Assembly (NCBI RefSeq): GCF_900496995.4
Contig: NC_044029.1
Location: 15,934,001 to 15,998,000 of the forward strand
DNA length: 64,000 bases
Source: Aquila chrysaetos chrysaetos
Taxonomy: Eukaryota; Chordata; Aves; Accipitriformes; Accipitridae
Reading direction: 5' to 3'
Part shown: positions 14,601 through 29,300 of the stretch, in pieces
How the letters are laid out: the number at the start of each line of letters is the position of its first letter
How positions within the stretch are numbered: position 1 is the first letter of the stretch
Position numbers and translations under genes: made by a program
Notes under the pieces: model-generated
The model's database searches: none
Seen by the model: only the letters and a program-made list of their open reading frames with translations
What the model was told of the DNA's origin: nothing

Positions 14601-17600
14601 CACCAGGCAATTATTAAAATAGGAGCTTTTACACTCAATTTGTTACACTGAAGTTCATACACTCTAAGTTTGTTTTTCACATTAATGCAATTCTTTAGTA
14701 AAAAAAGTTTTTAAACTAGTAAAATCTGGAAATACAGTCAGAGAAGAAACTAAAAGGATATTTGTGCCGTATATTTTCCTGACAGAAATTAGTTCCAATG
14801 TTAAATGAACTGAATCCTCTTCACTAAAGGACCCAGCTTTTGCATTTTTTTAATTAGTAATGAAACAATAAAACTAGATAGTCTTGAGTACAAAATGCCT
14901 TACCACTGGAAGCTGGGGGGAGTTCTCCAATCACAGTTTTAAGGCCAATGCTTGAAATGTCACGTAACTGTTCTTTATCTGAAAGCATGTTTGTACAGAG
15001 GGTATCTACAATGGTCTCCACTTGATACTCCTTCACTTTACTCACCAAAGGGCCAAGGCTGTACAAACAGAAAAAAAGTATTAAATCTGCAACCTTAAAT
15101 AAAACCCCTCATTTTATTTCAGTGTTTTGCATTCAAGTCACAAAGTTAAGGTTGGTTTTGGTAGCACTATAAGGCAGAATTTTAAAATTTTAAACCCTTC
15201 AACTAGTTGGGTTGGTAACCTGTCTCCATAAATCTGGTTTAGTACATGTTTTTTATCTAGTGTTCGAAATGGGTTTTGCATGACTGGTCTGCTTCAGTCT
15301 CTAAACCAGAGTCCCTCTTACTTCTCACTAACGTCAAGATTTACAACAAAAGTTACCTAGACAGAGCCGTCAGTTTATGTGCTTGACCATTAGTGCCTGC
15401 TTAGTTCACAGACAAGTAAGCAACCTTCTTAATTACTGCATCTTTATTCCACACAATGCTTGGGTTCCATCTGATACACACTCAGACTCATTCCATACCG
15501 CAGAGTGCCTTTCTTAATAGAACACAAACCGTAAAATAAAAAACAATGACATGGCATGCCCTCCTTCACACAGATGCCAAGCCCCACTGTACAAACAGCA
15601 CATCATAACATTTCCTCTCTTTCCTCTGAATTGTGAGTTTTCAGTCATTCCAACTGCTCTGAGGATCATAACAATCTCGTATTCCTCTGTCAAATGCTCC
15701 CATTTGTCCAAAATACTAAAACCACAGATGTCCTAGTAATGGCTAGTTCATTGCTAAGAAATAAAGCATCTTCACCATCTTCCTCACCTTATCACGAAAT
15801 TTCAGCATCTCTCCATTGTTAATGTTCTGTTCCAAAAGGGCATTTATGCAAAAACAGAGCCTTATATTGCCTCTACTTCCTTCCATTCACCTGCGGAAAA
15901 CCTCCATAAGAACTCCAAGAACTTACTCTTTCTCCTACTACCCCTTCCACTTCTCACTCCAAATTTGCCTATGTAGTTTCTCCCTATTTTTAAAACACCT
16001 GCCTTCAGACAAAGCATCTCAGAAATGGGAAAATAATTTTGAAAGACTTTAAATTACCAAATATTTTAAACTAATTCAACTCCCTCAAACATACTGCATT
16101 AACAACAAACACATCAAATTCTGAAAAAAAGCGTTACAAGTTCTGCTATAAGCATTCCCACGCCGTTCCATCAAAAAACAGTACGGTTCAACTATGCATA
16201 CAGTAACTACTCTGAAAGACATAGCTCCCTTGTTTTGTAAGCTTCTGTTCTCTGTATGTTGATCTTGCCAGCTATTCTCTCTTTAATTCTCTGTGGTGAC
16301 ATCCATAATATTACTATTCAATCAAGAAAGCATGCTTACTAGTAAGACATCAACACTAGGGGTGGAATGTGACATGAAGCTAAAGTTTTACCAAGCTCAG
16401 GTTCTGTGCTGACACCAACAGAAGCGAGGGCAGGAGGACAAGTTGCTGTGTGCAACAGTCACACAGGAGAAAAAGCAATAGCTTGAGGCCAGAATGGAGA
16501 CGGCAGTAGTGAGGACCACCTACAGAAAATGTGGGAATTGTGAACTGGAAGCGTAGCCCACCAGCAGAATTAGGAGAAACACAGATGTATCTCCAGAAAA
16601 CTACTATTTATTTTCTCTTCCATCTGAGTCAAAGGGATAATGAATAGCATTCTGACTTGGTCTTGTGCACAGACCGTCCCCTAGTTGTTTTGCAGCTGCT
16701 CCACATGTCCCACCGAGGAAATCCTAAAGCCTGATTCTCAACAGCACCTCAATGTTTCTCCTCCTATGAAACGCACTTCAAATTATACACATCACCATCA
16801 AATTCAACTTCAGCCACAGTGAGAAAGCACAGAAGATTTTCAAGAGATTTTACATGTGTGTTCTCACTGTGAACTTTGATGAGCAGTGAAGTGTGAGGAT
16901 TTTAAGTGAGCCCTTTGTATCAAAACAACCTGGTTAAGATTTTGAGGAGTGGAAAGACATGTGCAAAGTTGTTATTTTTTAGGAAGCATTTTTCAAAAGC
17001 TTAAGTTTTGTTGCTCTTTTTGCTAAAGTCAGGGCCCAACTTGCAGTACAGAAGTCAACGCGAGCCCATGCAATGGTTCCATCAGATTTGTGCTGTGAGG
17101 ACAGACACCGTTGAAGTGGTTTCAAGTGCTGAGCTAAGAGGCCACGTCTGCTACTGCAACTGACAGAGCCAAGCATTACAGATCAGAAATCATGGATGTT
17201 TCTGTGGCTTAAAAGGGAGGGTCCAAATTTTGTATCTGCCCTTCAGCACTGTACACAATGTACACAATCCCTCTATAAATCAGACGTATAAAACTGAAAT
17301 ATGTGGAAATCAATGTATGAAAAAATGTAGGAAAGGGAGCATCTTAAAGCCAATTACCAACTGATTATATTAGGACTACACTAGAACGTAATGCCTCCAT
17401 ATAAACTTTAGGTTTTTCCACACTGAACTTTAATACTGTACACACCTGCTTTTCAGTAAACTTGATTCTAGCAAAGCTAACTGAGACCAGAATGATGTCT
17501 ATAGGGTTGGTAAACACTGATTTTGGAGAGTTGAAGTCAAACTGAAACCCTAGAGGAAAAAAGAACCAAACTAACTTGTTATCAAAACAAGACCAAGATC

Positions 17601-20354
17601 AAGAAAGAAAAGTTTAAATTTTCAAATATATGCCACTATTCACTGTATGTCAGACTTTTGAGACTGCAATGACTTAGGACCACATGGTCACAACCTTACT
17701 AAAACATCAGAAGTATGCAGAAGTTTTACAAGCAGATGATGAAATTATTTGTAAAATAGATTAACATAATTAACAATAAAAAAACCTTTCAACTGCAAGT
17801 ATATGCCTAGTTTAACTCCTTGTCAAGTGCAAAGGAGTATGCTGTCCAAAGAGGGACTATTTTCCCATGCTTAGAGAAAAAATAGTAATATCTGAAAAGT
17901 CGCAATATATTAATTTGGACTTGAATTTTCATTGATTTGAAACAAATAGCAAATATCAAAATTTTAAAACAGTTCAGCCACAAGTTAGTTTGATATACAA
18001 GGGTAAATATTTTCCCCCCCTCCCCAAAACTAGCCTTTCAAAGCACTTTACAAAAACAAAACAAGCTCAAGACACAAGGAAAAAGGTGGAAAGAGAACTT
18101 CCAACTTCATACATTTGATTGTACAAAGTAATAATGGAGTTGCCAGATCACGGTACAGAGCTAAAGGCTGATTAACAAATATCAGTATGCAGTTCTAGTA
18201 AAATTAATAAATTCAATACATCATATTCTAACTGTACCAGATTACTGGAAAGAAACTATCTGGATGCACAGTAACTCCTTTCAGACCTTAGTGATTACAA
18301 TGGGGGAAAAAAATGTTTTTGTTTTCTTTTGTAAGATTTTTTAAATTATTCTGAATTAAGAGCAAGTTTCACCTTAAAAAAGCACAGGCATTAAGTCAAC
18401 TGCACAAAACTAGGGGGGGAGGGGCAGAAATCATCTATAGGCAAGCAGAAATGCTGTCCAAGCTAGCAAGATACTAAGCTCTCAATGAAGACTATTAATC
18501 TGAAAGTAGATAGTCCAAAATCCAAATTAAGTTATGCCACTCAGGCAAAAACTTACTTTACACTTAGCACTTAAATCATCTAATTCCCACATTATTGTAA
18601 TACAGGAACCCACAAGTGTTTTAAGACAGAAAAATAACTCTTGAGTCTTTACAGTCTACAGGAGAGTTCCTTTCTTCATTTATATGTATTGAGAGACAAG
18701 CACACAATGTACAAGATGACAAGCGAAACGGTTTTTCTTGTTTGACTGGAAATGGCTCTGGAGTTTAAGTCTAACTCTCCAGGAACACAGCTGGACCCTG
18801 GGTTCACTACTAGCTAATAAAACTGTCAGCCAGGCAGCTGCAAGGGAACACACAGGTCACAGATCACTACTCGGAAGGAAAGGCTTAAGGCTATGGCATT
18901 CAGCATAAAGGCACTGAAGTTAGTTTAGGAGCTCAGTACTACATTTGCCACAAATGACAAGACAACCTCACATGTTTACTATCTTGCTGGTACTGCTGAG
19001 GGAAAAAAAAGACAACTTACTACATTGCTTTAGCAGTGGAGATCTAAGGATGTGTAGCTTAATTCCAAAGTGCTGTTAACAAGGAAGTGTTACCTCGTAT
19101 TAATTTTACTTGTTGACCTATACATGCTTTGTACTCTCTCACCATTTTTTTTTAATGTGACTTGGCACATTGGACCATATTGAATTAACTCCTCAATGTA
19201 TAATCAAACTTGAAAATGAATTTGTTCATTTTGAACAAGTCACTTTAGCAATCCCCACTTCTGGTCAGAGCAATTGTCCTTTCGAGTGTGCATGGAAAAA
19301 CAAGAGGAACAGTCTGGTCAAACATAATTTAGAAGGACCTACAGGGTAAATCAAACCCCCATGTTCCAAGTTCCTCTGAAACTCAGTCTTCTCTTCAGCC
19401 TCAGAGCACCAAGTTTTCCATTCCTTCTCGTATAAAGGCTCCAAACACACTCAGAGTTCCCCACAACTTTCACGCTTCCTGCCTTAGAAGTCCTCTCAGT
19501 CATTCCAAAGCCATCCCTCTCCACCATATAGTTCACACCACAGGACAACTGTAGACCCTCAAAAAACATTGTTCCACCTGATCTGGTCACCCATTTTCCC
19601 CACTCCTGAAAAAAAAAAAAAAAAACAACAAAAACAGTGTTCCAACAGCTCAAACTAAACTGTTACATGCAACTGTTGGAGGGAAGTAGACTGGAGGACT
19701 AGGCTCAGATCCAGAAGACTGCAAGCCAGTAATTCCAGCTCAACTCAAAGGGCAGAGATCTATGGCCTTCACTCTTGGACAACTAGCGGACACAGATCTA
19801 TATGGTAGGCCAAAACCAAAATACATCTTCCATCCCAAAACCTGTTTTATGTACCCCAATGCTGCTACCCTTCTCTCCCAGGTCCAAGAATTCACAGCAG
19901 CAAGAGCTAATTATCATAAAAAATGCCCAACAGAAGCAAAAGGCAGCAAGCAAGAAGTGCAGACAGAAGAAGGACATGGATAAAGGAGATTCACCTATTA
20001 TATAAAGCAAGCCCTTACATTCAAGCACTAAGTGTGACTTACAATATGACAGTAACCAGAGTAAGGTGCAAAGTTTTGGCATTAGTGGTCTGTCACCATG
20101 TTAGGCAAACTTAGGAGCTTCTCTTTCAATGGCCATGCTCATAATGCCTTACCCCCAAGAACTCAGAACAGTGCTTGCACTCGAGGCACAGCACTTAGAT
20201 TAACAGCCAGGAATACGCAATTCCCAAGACAATCACACCTACCGCTTTCCATGCCTGCCTTCACGAACTGTAGCCTGCTTGGTTTCCTTCTCTCCTTACC
20301 CACCATCAACCTGCTTGTGTGGTAAAATGTGCTGAAAATACTGGCAATTTCGGA

Positions 20355-20388
<34 letters not shown>

Positions 20389-23300
20389 AAAAACAACCCC
20401 AAAACCCAAAACCCAACCAACCAAAACAAAACAGAAAAAAAACCAAAGCAGCAAAGGCAAAACATATTTACCAAACCCATGCACTGAAATATCACATACA
20501 ACTAACTCAAGTTTTGTTAATGCACAAAACTTGGAATTAATTTGACATTAGACCTAATTGGCCACAGACATCTGAAATTGATGCATTATGATCACCCCAA
20601 TGCCACAAATTCAGGAAGATTGCAATTTACTCATTTTGCAGAGTATTTTACAGAGATACGCAGATACCTTAATAATAAATACAGAAAAACAACTTTCATG
20701 CAACATTTCTAGAAGATACAGCATACAGATAATCTCAAGAGAACTGTTACTTGAGATACTGACTGGTATCTGATGAAAGGCATAAAAAGAAGCCCTTTAA
20801 GTGCACAGAAACGAAGACGTTATGGAATAGTTTCTCACTTGCTTCAGCAGGTACACCTACTCCTGCAGAAATGAACATCTGACAGAGCACCCTTTGTTAA
20901 AAGCAGCCAAACCTCAGGCCCTAACCCGACACTGCCCTTTAATTTACGGAAAGGGCACTGTACCGGAATCTTTAGATTCCATCAAAACATCTCCACAGCT
21001 ACTAAACCCCTGAGAGTAGGTGTTTAAAGGACCATATCCACAATCTAATCTGGTCATTTTACTGCTTCAATTATGTTAAATTAATACTGCAGTCTTATTA
21101 AAATAATTTCTGGACCCTGATACTGGTAAAGACCTTTTTCCTCCAACAGATAAATTCCCAATAAATTTGCCAACACACAAGCATTTGCCAACACACAGAT
21201 TATTACCAAGCATTATCTCCCAGACTCAAATACATCGAGCCATCCCTGACTGCATTCCTAAAAGTTGAAACATTTTCTCTAGTTGCTCAGAAAACTCACA
21301 GCTTTCTCCACAACTGGATTTCACTCTTCAGACAAGCTTTCCCTTCACCGTGTTTCATTGACACATCACTAGCTTCTCTTCAAATACACACCACTGTCAG
21401 TCAGTGGCTACTCACAGCATTGTTGCACTCCTCTACCCTTGCTGCATAGTAAATTGTTTTGCAAGTGAAGCAAGCACAAATCACCTAGAACAGAAACAAT
21501 CACAATTCCAAGGTATGGTGACTGTCCACAGTAGTCCAGAGAAATTCCCTGTGCATTTCAGTCAAAATACTATGGTTTACAAAGGTGCAAGTGCAGAACC
21601 TGTAGAAACCATTTCACATCTGTAACACTGCATGGTTCGACAGAAGTACTGTAAACAGAAGCACTAGGAAGCAGGAACAAGCACATGTACAATTACAGAA
21701 GTGTATTCATATAAAACTCAATAAGAGTATCCTTTCAAAAATATGGCAAACCTTCATAGTAGCAATCCTGAAAGTTTGCTTTTGATCAGTAGCGAGAGAG
21801 TTTGCTATCTGGTTGGTGAGATTCCAGGTGGCAACGTCATCCCTCCTTTCACTGCTAGAAAGGTCACATCTTCTGCTTTTTGCAGTTTGCAATGATTTGT
21901 GCAGCTCTATGAAAATACATCTTCCACGCCCTAGAGATCTGCAGCTGACACCATCCTTTTATACATCAACTTTAACAGACCAGAAGCAGACCTCCACCAG
22001 AAAACAGTTGTTCCATAAGTGAAAACATCTGAAATGATGGTAAGGATTTTTTTTGAACCTGAACTATTGAACAACTACTAAATTCTTCTAATTTAAATAT
22101 GCTTATTTTTCAAGTGTAACCTATGAGTAACTAAAATAATCACAGTGAAAGCTGGTAGATTCATCCCAATTAAGTACAGGAAATACTTTTTTGCTGTTTT
22201 AAAGATGACCAAACCACCAAAATGACAAAGTCATTCAAATAAACACTTGAAATTACAGTTTCTAGAAAGTGTTAAACCAGATTTTACCTGAATTAGTGTC
22301 TTCGTCCTATTTATTCAGCCCATTGGTTCCATAAAGCTGACATACCAATTATGAAGTAAATTTTTAAAAAGACTGCCTCAAACTTTCCTGGCCTTTAAAA
22401 TCAGTACTTATCCCTTACAGACCTTACTAAGCTTATCAGAAGTCAAAAATAAACTATAACCTTCTTTTATTAAATCAGTTCTGAATGCAAAGCTTTTGCA
22501 CTTAAGTGTGTATTTTACACATTTGAAGACAGTTTCAGATATTGTTTTAAGTGCTCTTTGATATTTTCCCATTCGCTAGCCAATAAATTGTGTCCAGTTT
22601 CTCTTAAAGTCAAAAGCTCATTCAGCTGCCTATGGAAATAAACAGCGACTATAACACACTGTCTCCTTTAAGTTACATACATTTGAAAATAAAGGTGCTC
22701 ATAGTGTAGCTCCTTATTAGGAAGGGGGACACCAACTCATAATCAATTATAGTCTCAAACTGGCATGTTTTAACAGCTATCAAATAAGCACATTTACTTA
22801 CAGGGAAAAGTTAAAATTCACAAATGGGAAAAAAAAAAAAAAAAAAAGAAAAGATTCAAATCACCAGTATAGCGTGATGTGCAGCAGCGTATTACCACAG
22901 CATCCAAAACTCTTTAAAGCTGCTGAACCGGATCAGCCACACAACAGCCAATATGTGCATCATCCTGCTCACACTAATGACTCACACTCACAGCATCAAG
23001 CAGGGTTTCCTATATTGAACTACTGCCCAGAGAACTCACTGTGATAAATGCAGAGAAACTACAGTGTCACAAGGGAGTAATTGCTGAAAGTACTTACTTT
23101 AATCCCATCTTCTTTTTTTTTTTCCAGAAAAAAAAAAAATATATATATATGCATTTGTTTGGGTTTTTTACAGGTTTCAGGAAACATTTCACAGTGTGAA
23201 ACAATAAAAATTTACAAGTATAGGTTTAAGTGGCAGAATATCAAACCATAGATAACTGCTCAAAATGAGAAGCAGTTCATCTTTAAACTGCAACACTGAA

Positions 23301-26300
23301 CATATGAAACAATGTGCAATTTGGGTTAACAAAACATTATCAACATTATCAGCAATGAAGAACAAACAGTCCATCCAACACAACACCTACGCTTAGACAA
23401 ACCATACTGCTTTTCTAATCCAGATGCACATAATCTTGGATAGATCTACAAGGCAGTGTAACTACTACTGCCATAAGGTGCACAGGGTACCATGCTGGAC
23501 TACACTAAGAACCTTAAACTAAGAATACGCCGTAAGAATGTCCAATAGCATTTTCTACATTGGCTGACTGTAAAAGAGCCTATGACTATCAGGTGAAGCA
23601 AAAAACAACTCCTCCAGGAAAAATGCAGACAACAAGAATACATTTAAAATTTTACATGCTCTTAAGAAAAACAAGGTGAGCAACCTGCAGTTACTGACCT
23701 AGTTTGCATCTGCTGCCTGCAGTAACAGAAGCTTGACAAATACACTCCTTTCCCTTCCGTAGAGTCAAAACTTAGAGCTTTTACTCCAAGAGTACCAAGG
23801 CAGCTCATTAATTTTCATTTTTATTCAGAAATGAACTGCACAATCTTCCTGCAAGGTAGCTACCCAAATATCCATGAACTCTCAGCCTGACTCCTGCTAA
23901 CCAAAAACCAAAATGTTTTATCCTGTCCAAAACCAGTGTAATATAACTGAAAGGATCAAGAACAAAATCACTAGTGTGCTTTGAAGAGATAATAAGAAAC
24001 AAGTTCATCGGCATTTTAACCAATAGAGCCCTTTCTACCCAAATGTGAAAGCAAGCAGCAGGTAAGGCAAAACCAGGAACACTGCTTACTTGTTGCTACA
24101 CTTGCCTAAAAATAAATGCTGCTTTAAGGCTGCCCCAAGTTGTTTTAAATCTGCTCTGCTCAGTGACCTCAAGAGTCAAACCTTGAAAGAGTGATCCTCC
24201 CGCAAGACATTCTTACCTGCTCAAGGAGTGATCAATACCTTTGCCATTCACAGTGTTTCCATTGATCCACCTGTAGAGGAAGCTCCCATCCCCCCTTCCT
24301 CAAGGAAAAATCTGTCTCAAATACAGACTGAAAGGTACATACAGTTGTCTTAAATCCTTTTTCTATGAGAGAGGAAATCTATACTTAAATGGGTCATCAA
24401 GCACCAGTGTGATGAAAGCTCCTGCTGATAGTTTCTAAAGTTCACCAGAGCATTTAAATTAATAGTGATCTAAACACAGTTTATGCTTTCCTCAGCTAAA
24501 AGTGCCAGCAAATCCATAACAGAAATACACAAGTAAAGAACAACAACACAAAATATTTAAAAACCAAAAAGTCAAGAAAAATATGCTGGCTGAATTTAAC
24601 TTCCCAACGAATCAGGCTTACGCCCAGTGTTGTAGTAGAGATGGAAGACTTTAGATGAGCTTGAACTGTCTTAAGCTCAGAACAGCTTAATAGTGTTCAA
24701 CCTCTCCCACCCTTCACCCCCACTACTGTTTCCACCAGTGTTCATCTGATTGCAGGAGAAGCACTAAGCCAGAAGAAAACCAAGTCCCCAAACCACTCTA
24801 CAACAAAATCAGATAAGCAACGGTGCAAGAAAAGGGACAAGGAGGGTGAGAACAGCAGAGCAGCAGCAGCATTAGCTTAGACTGGCTTAAAACTGTCATG
24901 GAACAATACCATGAGTATAAGCTGCCTTAAGAAGAGAAGACTCTTTTAGTGTAGGGTTTTTTTGTCCTCAAACCATATCTGCAAGTGATTGGGACGCCAA
25001 AAAGAACTTGATATGTTCAAGAATGTACATGTTCTAGACAAATGTTCACAATTTACCTGTAAACTTCTCCATCATGTTTCTTGTCCCACTACAGTAAATT
25101 TAACACTGTTCTTTAACATTATTGGGATTTGTCAAAAAGACTCCAAACTTTAAACAGATCCTGTCATTTTAATTAAATCCAAGAATTTTATCAGTATGTC
25201 AAAATAAACTTTAAAAATACAAGAATGGTTAATAAGAACAGGACGCGGGCACATGCACACATACACATGCAGCCATCTATTTCCTCATTCTCTTTCCTTT
25301 GCAATCTTTCTTTCATGTTTTAATAAACATTACTTGCACTTTAGGTCCAAAATTCTAACATTGCCATTAAAGATTGTGATGTGTAAGCTATGTCTATGTG
25401 CATTAATCTAAACTTCAGGATAACTTTAGGATGTACATTAAAGAGTAGTACTGCATGTATGCTGCAACATAGCTTTTACACAAAATGCTATTTCACACAA
25501 AGACAATTCTAAGACTCAGCCAAATTTCATAATAATCTACTCTTCTGATTGAGTATAAGCAATCTGTTTCAAAGCCATAGTACTTAAGCTGTACCACAAG
25601 GAACTTTGACATTTCAGAAGTCTGAATTAAAAAGAAGCATAGTATTTTGTGGTATTTGTTAAAAAAAAGGTGGGGGAAGACACATTTTAACACCACTGCA
25701 ACCCTGATGAGAGTAGTGAAAAAGTAGTGATAATTATATTACTACACTGCTAATATTAAAATTTGACTACTCGCTATTCCTACACTAGTTTCTCTGTGCA
25801 AGGTTTTGGTTACTATCATTTAAAATATTTCAGAAGCTGAAGCAAGCACTGCTTCTAAGTAAATAAGCAGATGTACACACAGGCTTTAATCATCTGCTTT
25901 GCTAGTCTGATAGGGCAAACTGTAAAGAATAACATGCTGAAGCAAACTAATTCAGCTAGTCACAATGTGAAACTTCTCTTCAAAGCTGTCCCAAGCTCTT
26001 GCGTAGCAAGTTTACTTCAATCCATGCCTCATGAAACATAAGTAGCATAGATGTAATATTAAAAAAAAAACCACAAAACTGACCTCACGAACAAGAAATA
26101 CTCTCAGGAACACTAGAAGCTTAACAGGGAGACCCTCCTTAAAGGGCACAAAAAGTCAGAAGGGCCAAGAACAAAAAGTAAGTCATAATAAATGTAGCAC
26201 CTCTTCAAAGGGTGCTCTTGAAAAGCCACGCTACTTGTAAAGTTAAATAAAGTGAGGAAGAGAGGGCACTGAAGCAACAGAAGTCTCTGAAATGCAAGTA

Positions 26301-29300
26301 ACTGTACCCTGACCCCATAAAACATTTACAGTTCCTGTAAGCATGTAAAACCATTAACACAGTATTCTGAATGTTAGTGAAGACCTAAGTTCTGTATTTG
26401 ATAACTAAGACCATATACTTACCTTTTTATGTTTTTATCTCTGCTTGAAAACTATTCCAATACTGCAATTCTTGCCCTACACATCATCTACCTTCTCACA
26501 GTCAAATATCAACATGGCAACTACCAATGAATTATAATCTTTTAAAATCTATTCAGCATTCAAGGATTATCACCAAAGAACAAACATGTCATTCGTATGC
26601 TTTCAGGAAGGACTGCATGCACTATTTGTCACCTGAAACCCCAAATGTTAATCCGTAATGTCAACAAAAGACAGTTCTGTAAGAAACTACAATTAAGGCA
26701 GGTAGCCTACAAGTACAAGGGTTCCTTTGTAGACATCAATTTCACAATTATTTTGCATAGCAGTGGTCCTTCAAGTTTTTAAAAAATGCTTTATGTTGTT
26801 CAGTCATTAAACAATTCTTTACACCATAGAACAAGAATACCTACCATTTGACAGCTAAGTTTTGCACCTCACCATTTTTATCTTCCAGTAGTTTCAAAAT
26901 CATCTTCACCACCTTTCTTTCACTGTCATCATCCAGCTTGATAGAATCTTTCTGTAGTTCTGTCATCAAGTCATTAGTAGCCATAAACCTGACAAAAGAT
27001 AGCCAGATAATTATCGCTAAAAGGATACAGGTTATTCACAGTGCTCAGGATTCAAGATTCTCAGTTTCCACCATTTGTTATCAAATAAATCACGTTTAGC
27101 ATTGGATTACTGTTGCCTGTTTTGTGATGCAACTAGCATTTATTTTAGTTCTAGAATAAAAAGGAGAAAAATTGTATTTAAAAGTGACAATAACTTTTAG
27201 TTAGATCATCATCCTTCCCTGATGACAACAGCTACATATTTTACTTCCGCTGTTTACATTGTATTCCAAATTATCCCCACAAAGAAAAACTGACACTTTC
27301 CCAGATTTTAAGTAATCCTTTCATTAGCTATGCTGATGTTGTAAAAAAAAAAAAAAGTGCTTTTTTTTAAGTTTGTTAAAAAAATTAACCTCTGCTCTGA
27401 GTTTATTTTAAAGCAACTTTTAAGCAAGAAGAAAAATACAGGGTTTTTCAAACATCCTCCCATAAAGTTCACAAAAGCCAAACATTAATGAAGGGAGAAA
27501 TAAAGGTGAAGCTACATTTTACATGTTTTTCATTTTCTTGCCCTGTACAGACTAGTTTGTTTATAATCCAGAAAACAGCCAATCATGTTTATCCAGCCCT
27601 CAATCCAGGGTGCCACATTAAAGACCAAGATTAATTCTGGAAAGACCAAGCAAATAAAATCACCTTTCATATCAATTAATTTCCTATTCAGTAACAGTCA
27701 TATCCTCCAATATAAGAACACACTGAGAAATGACTTTACAAAAATATTGCTTTTATGCCTTTTGTTTCATTTCCTTCTGAAGTTTGTTTTCCAGTCTGTT
27801 CTTCTTTTGTAAGGGCCCTCTCTTCTCAGAAAAGGTAATACAGATGTATTACTTAATTACAAATCCCATGGGCTTCAGAACTCAATCCCAACTCTCACTC
27901 AAAGCCCCAGACAAAAATGGTTTGTAATTAAAAGTTAAGGTTGACATTTGGACTCCAGGCACATCAGCCTCAGGCAGACATCACTTGAGCTCAGGTCGTA
28001 CTTGGAAGGTTATCTCTACAGCCTGACATGCTAGATACTTTTTTATTGAAAATGAAAGCCAAGACTCTGCATAGTCTTAATATGCATCACAAAAGCCAGA
28101 TGCCTGCCCTCACATAATGGACCTCAACTTGTCCTGTCTCTTAACACAGTAATTCCAGTCTAATAGTCTCAAGGTGTTTCTAAGATAAGACCTCACTCAT
28201 TTTTCATTCACTCCCAAGTCCCACTGAAGCAAGCCTGTAATCTGACAGGGACCAGATGTGCACATAAACAGATGATGAATGCGAATGGCATCAGCTTTTA
28301 AGCACAGCAAGGAAAAAAGCCACTTGGTAAGTAAAGGTAATGGACAGATAGGATAGGAATAAGGATATACACAAAGTCACGCAGTACTAGTATGTTCAAA
28401 AATTGTCCCCATGTTACTCCTATATTTACCTCCTTTTCTTAAACCTTCTTAATAGCTTCCCTCACCTCCTTGCTCAATAGCTCCCATTTCCTAGCCTTAT
28501 GAGTTCACATGCACTCATCACCTACTAAACTAAGCAGAGCTTGCACACCGTCAGTGCATCAGCAGCTTCTGCACTCAACTGCAACTGAGGAGTCCTCCTG
28601 GCAGACTCCTCCGTTAAAAAAAAAAAAAAACAAACCCAACCCAAAACCCCATGGTAGTGTGGGGAGCCCTGGCAACTTTACTTTAAGGTAGCTGGTATTT
28701 AGAAACATGGTTTTGAGTAGTTTAGATATGGCCTTTAGTCACAACTGCTTCCTCCTCAGGCACATCAAACTTTACCCGGTACAAAGCAGCAGCATGTCAG
28801 CAGCTCCTCATACCTTGTACTCAGAGTAGTCATTCTCCTCCTCCAGTGAGGACACTGCTTCTCCCACAGCAACACAGTGAACTGCCACCTTACATTACTG
28901 CCCATTTTAGAATTTAAGTCCAAGCTTCTGGACAATAAATGCCAAAAACATTTGCATGGGACAAGTCAGTTTATCCAACAAATGGAGGATTAAATTTCAC
29001 AGTAAAGTGGTTACTTGAACTGTGGTTTATACTCAGCTCCCGGATCTCAACAAGTTAACTACAATGTCCCTCTTCAAATATACATGATCTAAGAATAAAT
29101 GCACTTACAATTACTACTACTAAATACTATTTTATTCATTATGCAAACACATTATACACATAGTTTCATAAAATGTTGTCCTGGTTTCGGCTGGGATAGA
29201 GTTAATTTTCTTTCTAGTAGCTGGTATAGTGCTATGTCTTGGATTCAGTATGAGAAGAATGTTGATAACACACTGATGTTTTCAGTTGCTGCAAAGTAGT

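Noticed and set aside
20100..20386. Processed retrocopy ending in the A30 run
   Set aside because: No parent gene is recognised upstream and no target-site duplication is visible; slippage explains the run equally well.
19265..20540. Several overlapping open frames of 60-112 codons in intron 2
   Set aside because: They overlap on both strands, include homopolymer-coded Phe and Lys runs and show no family likeness.
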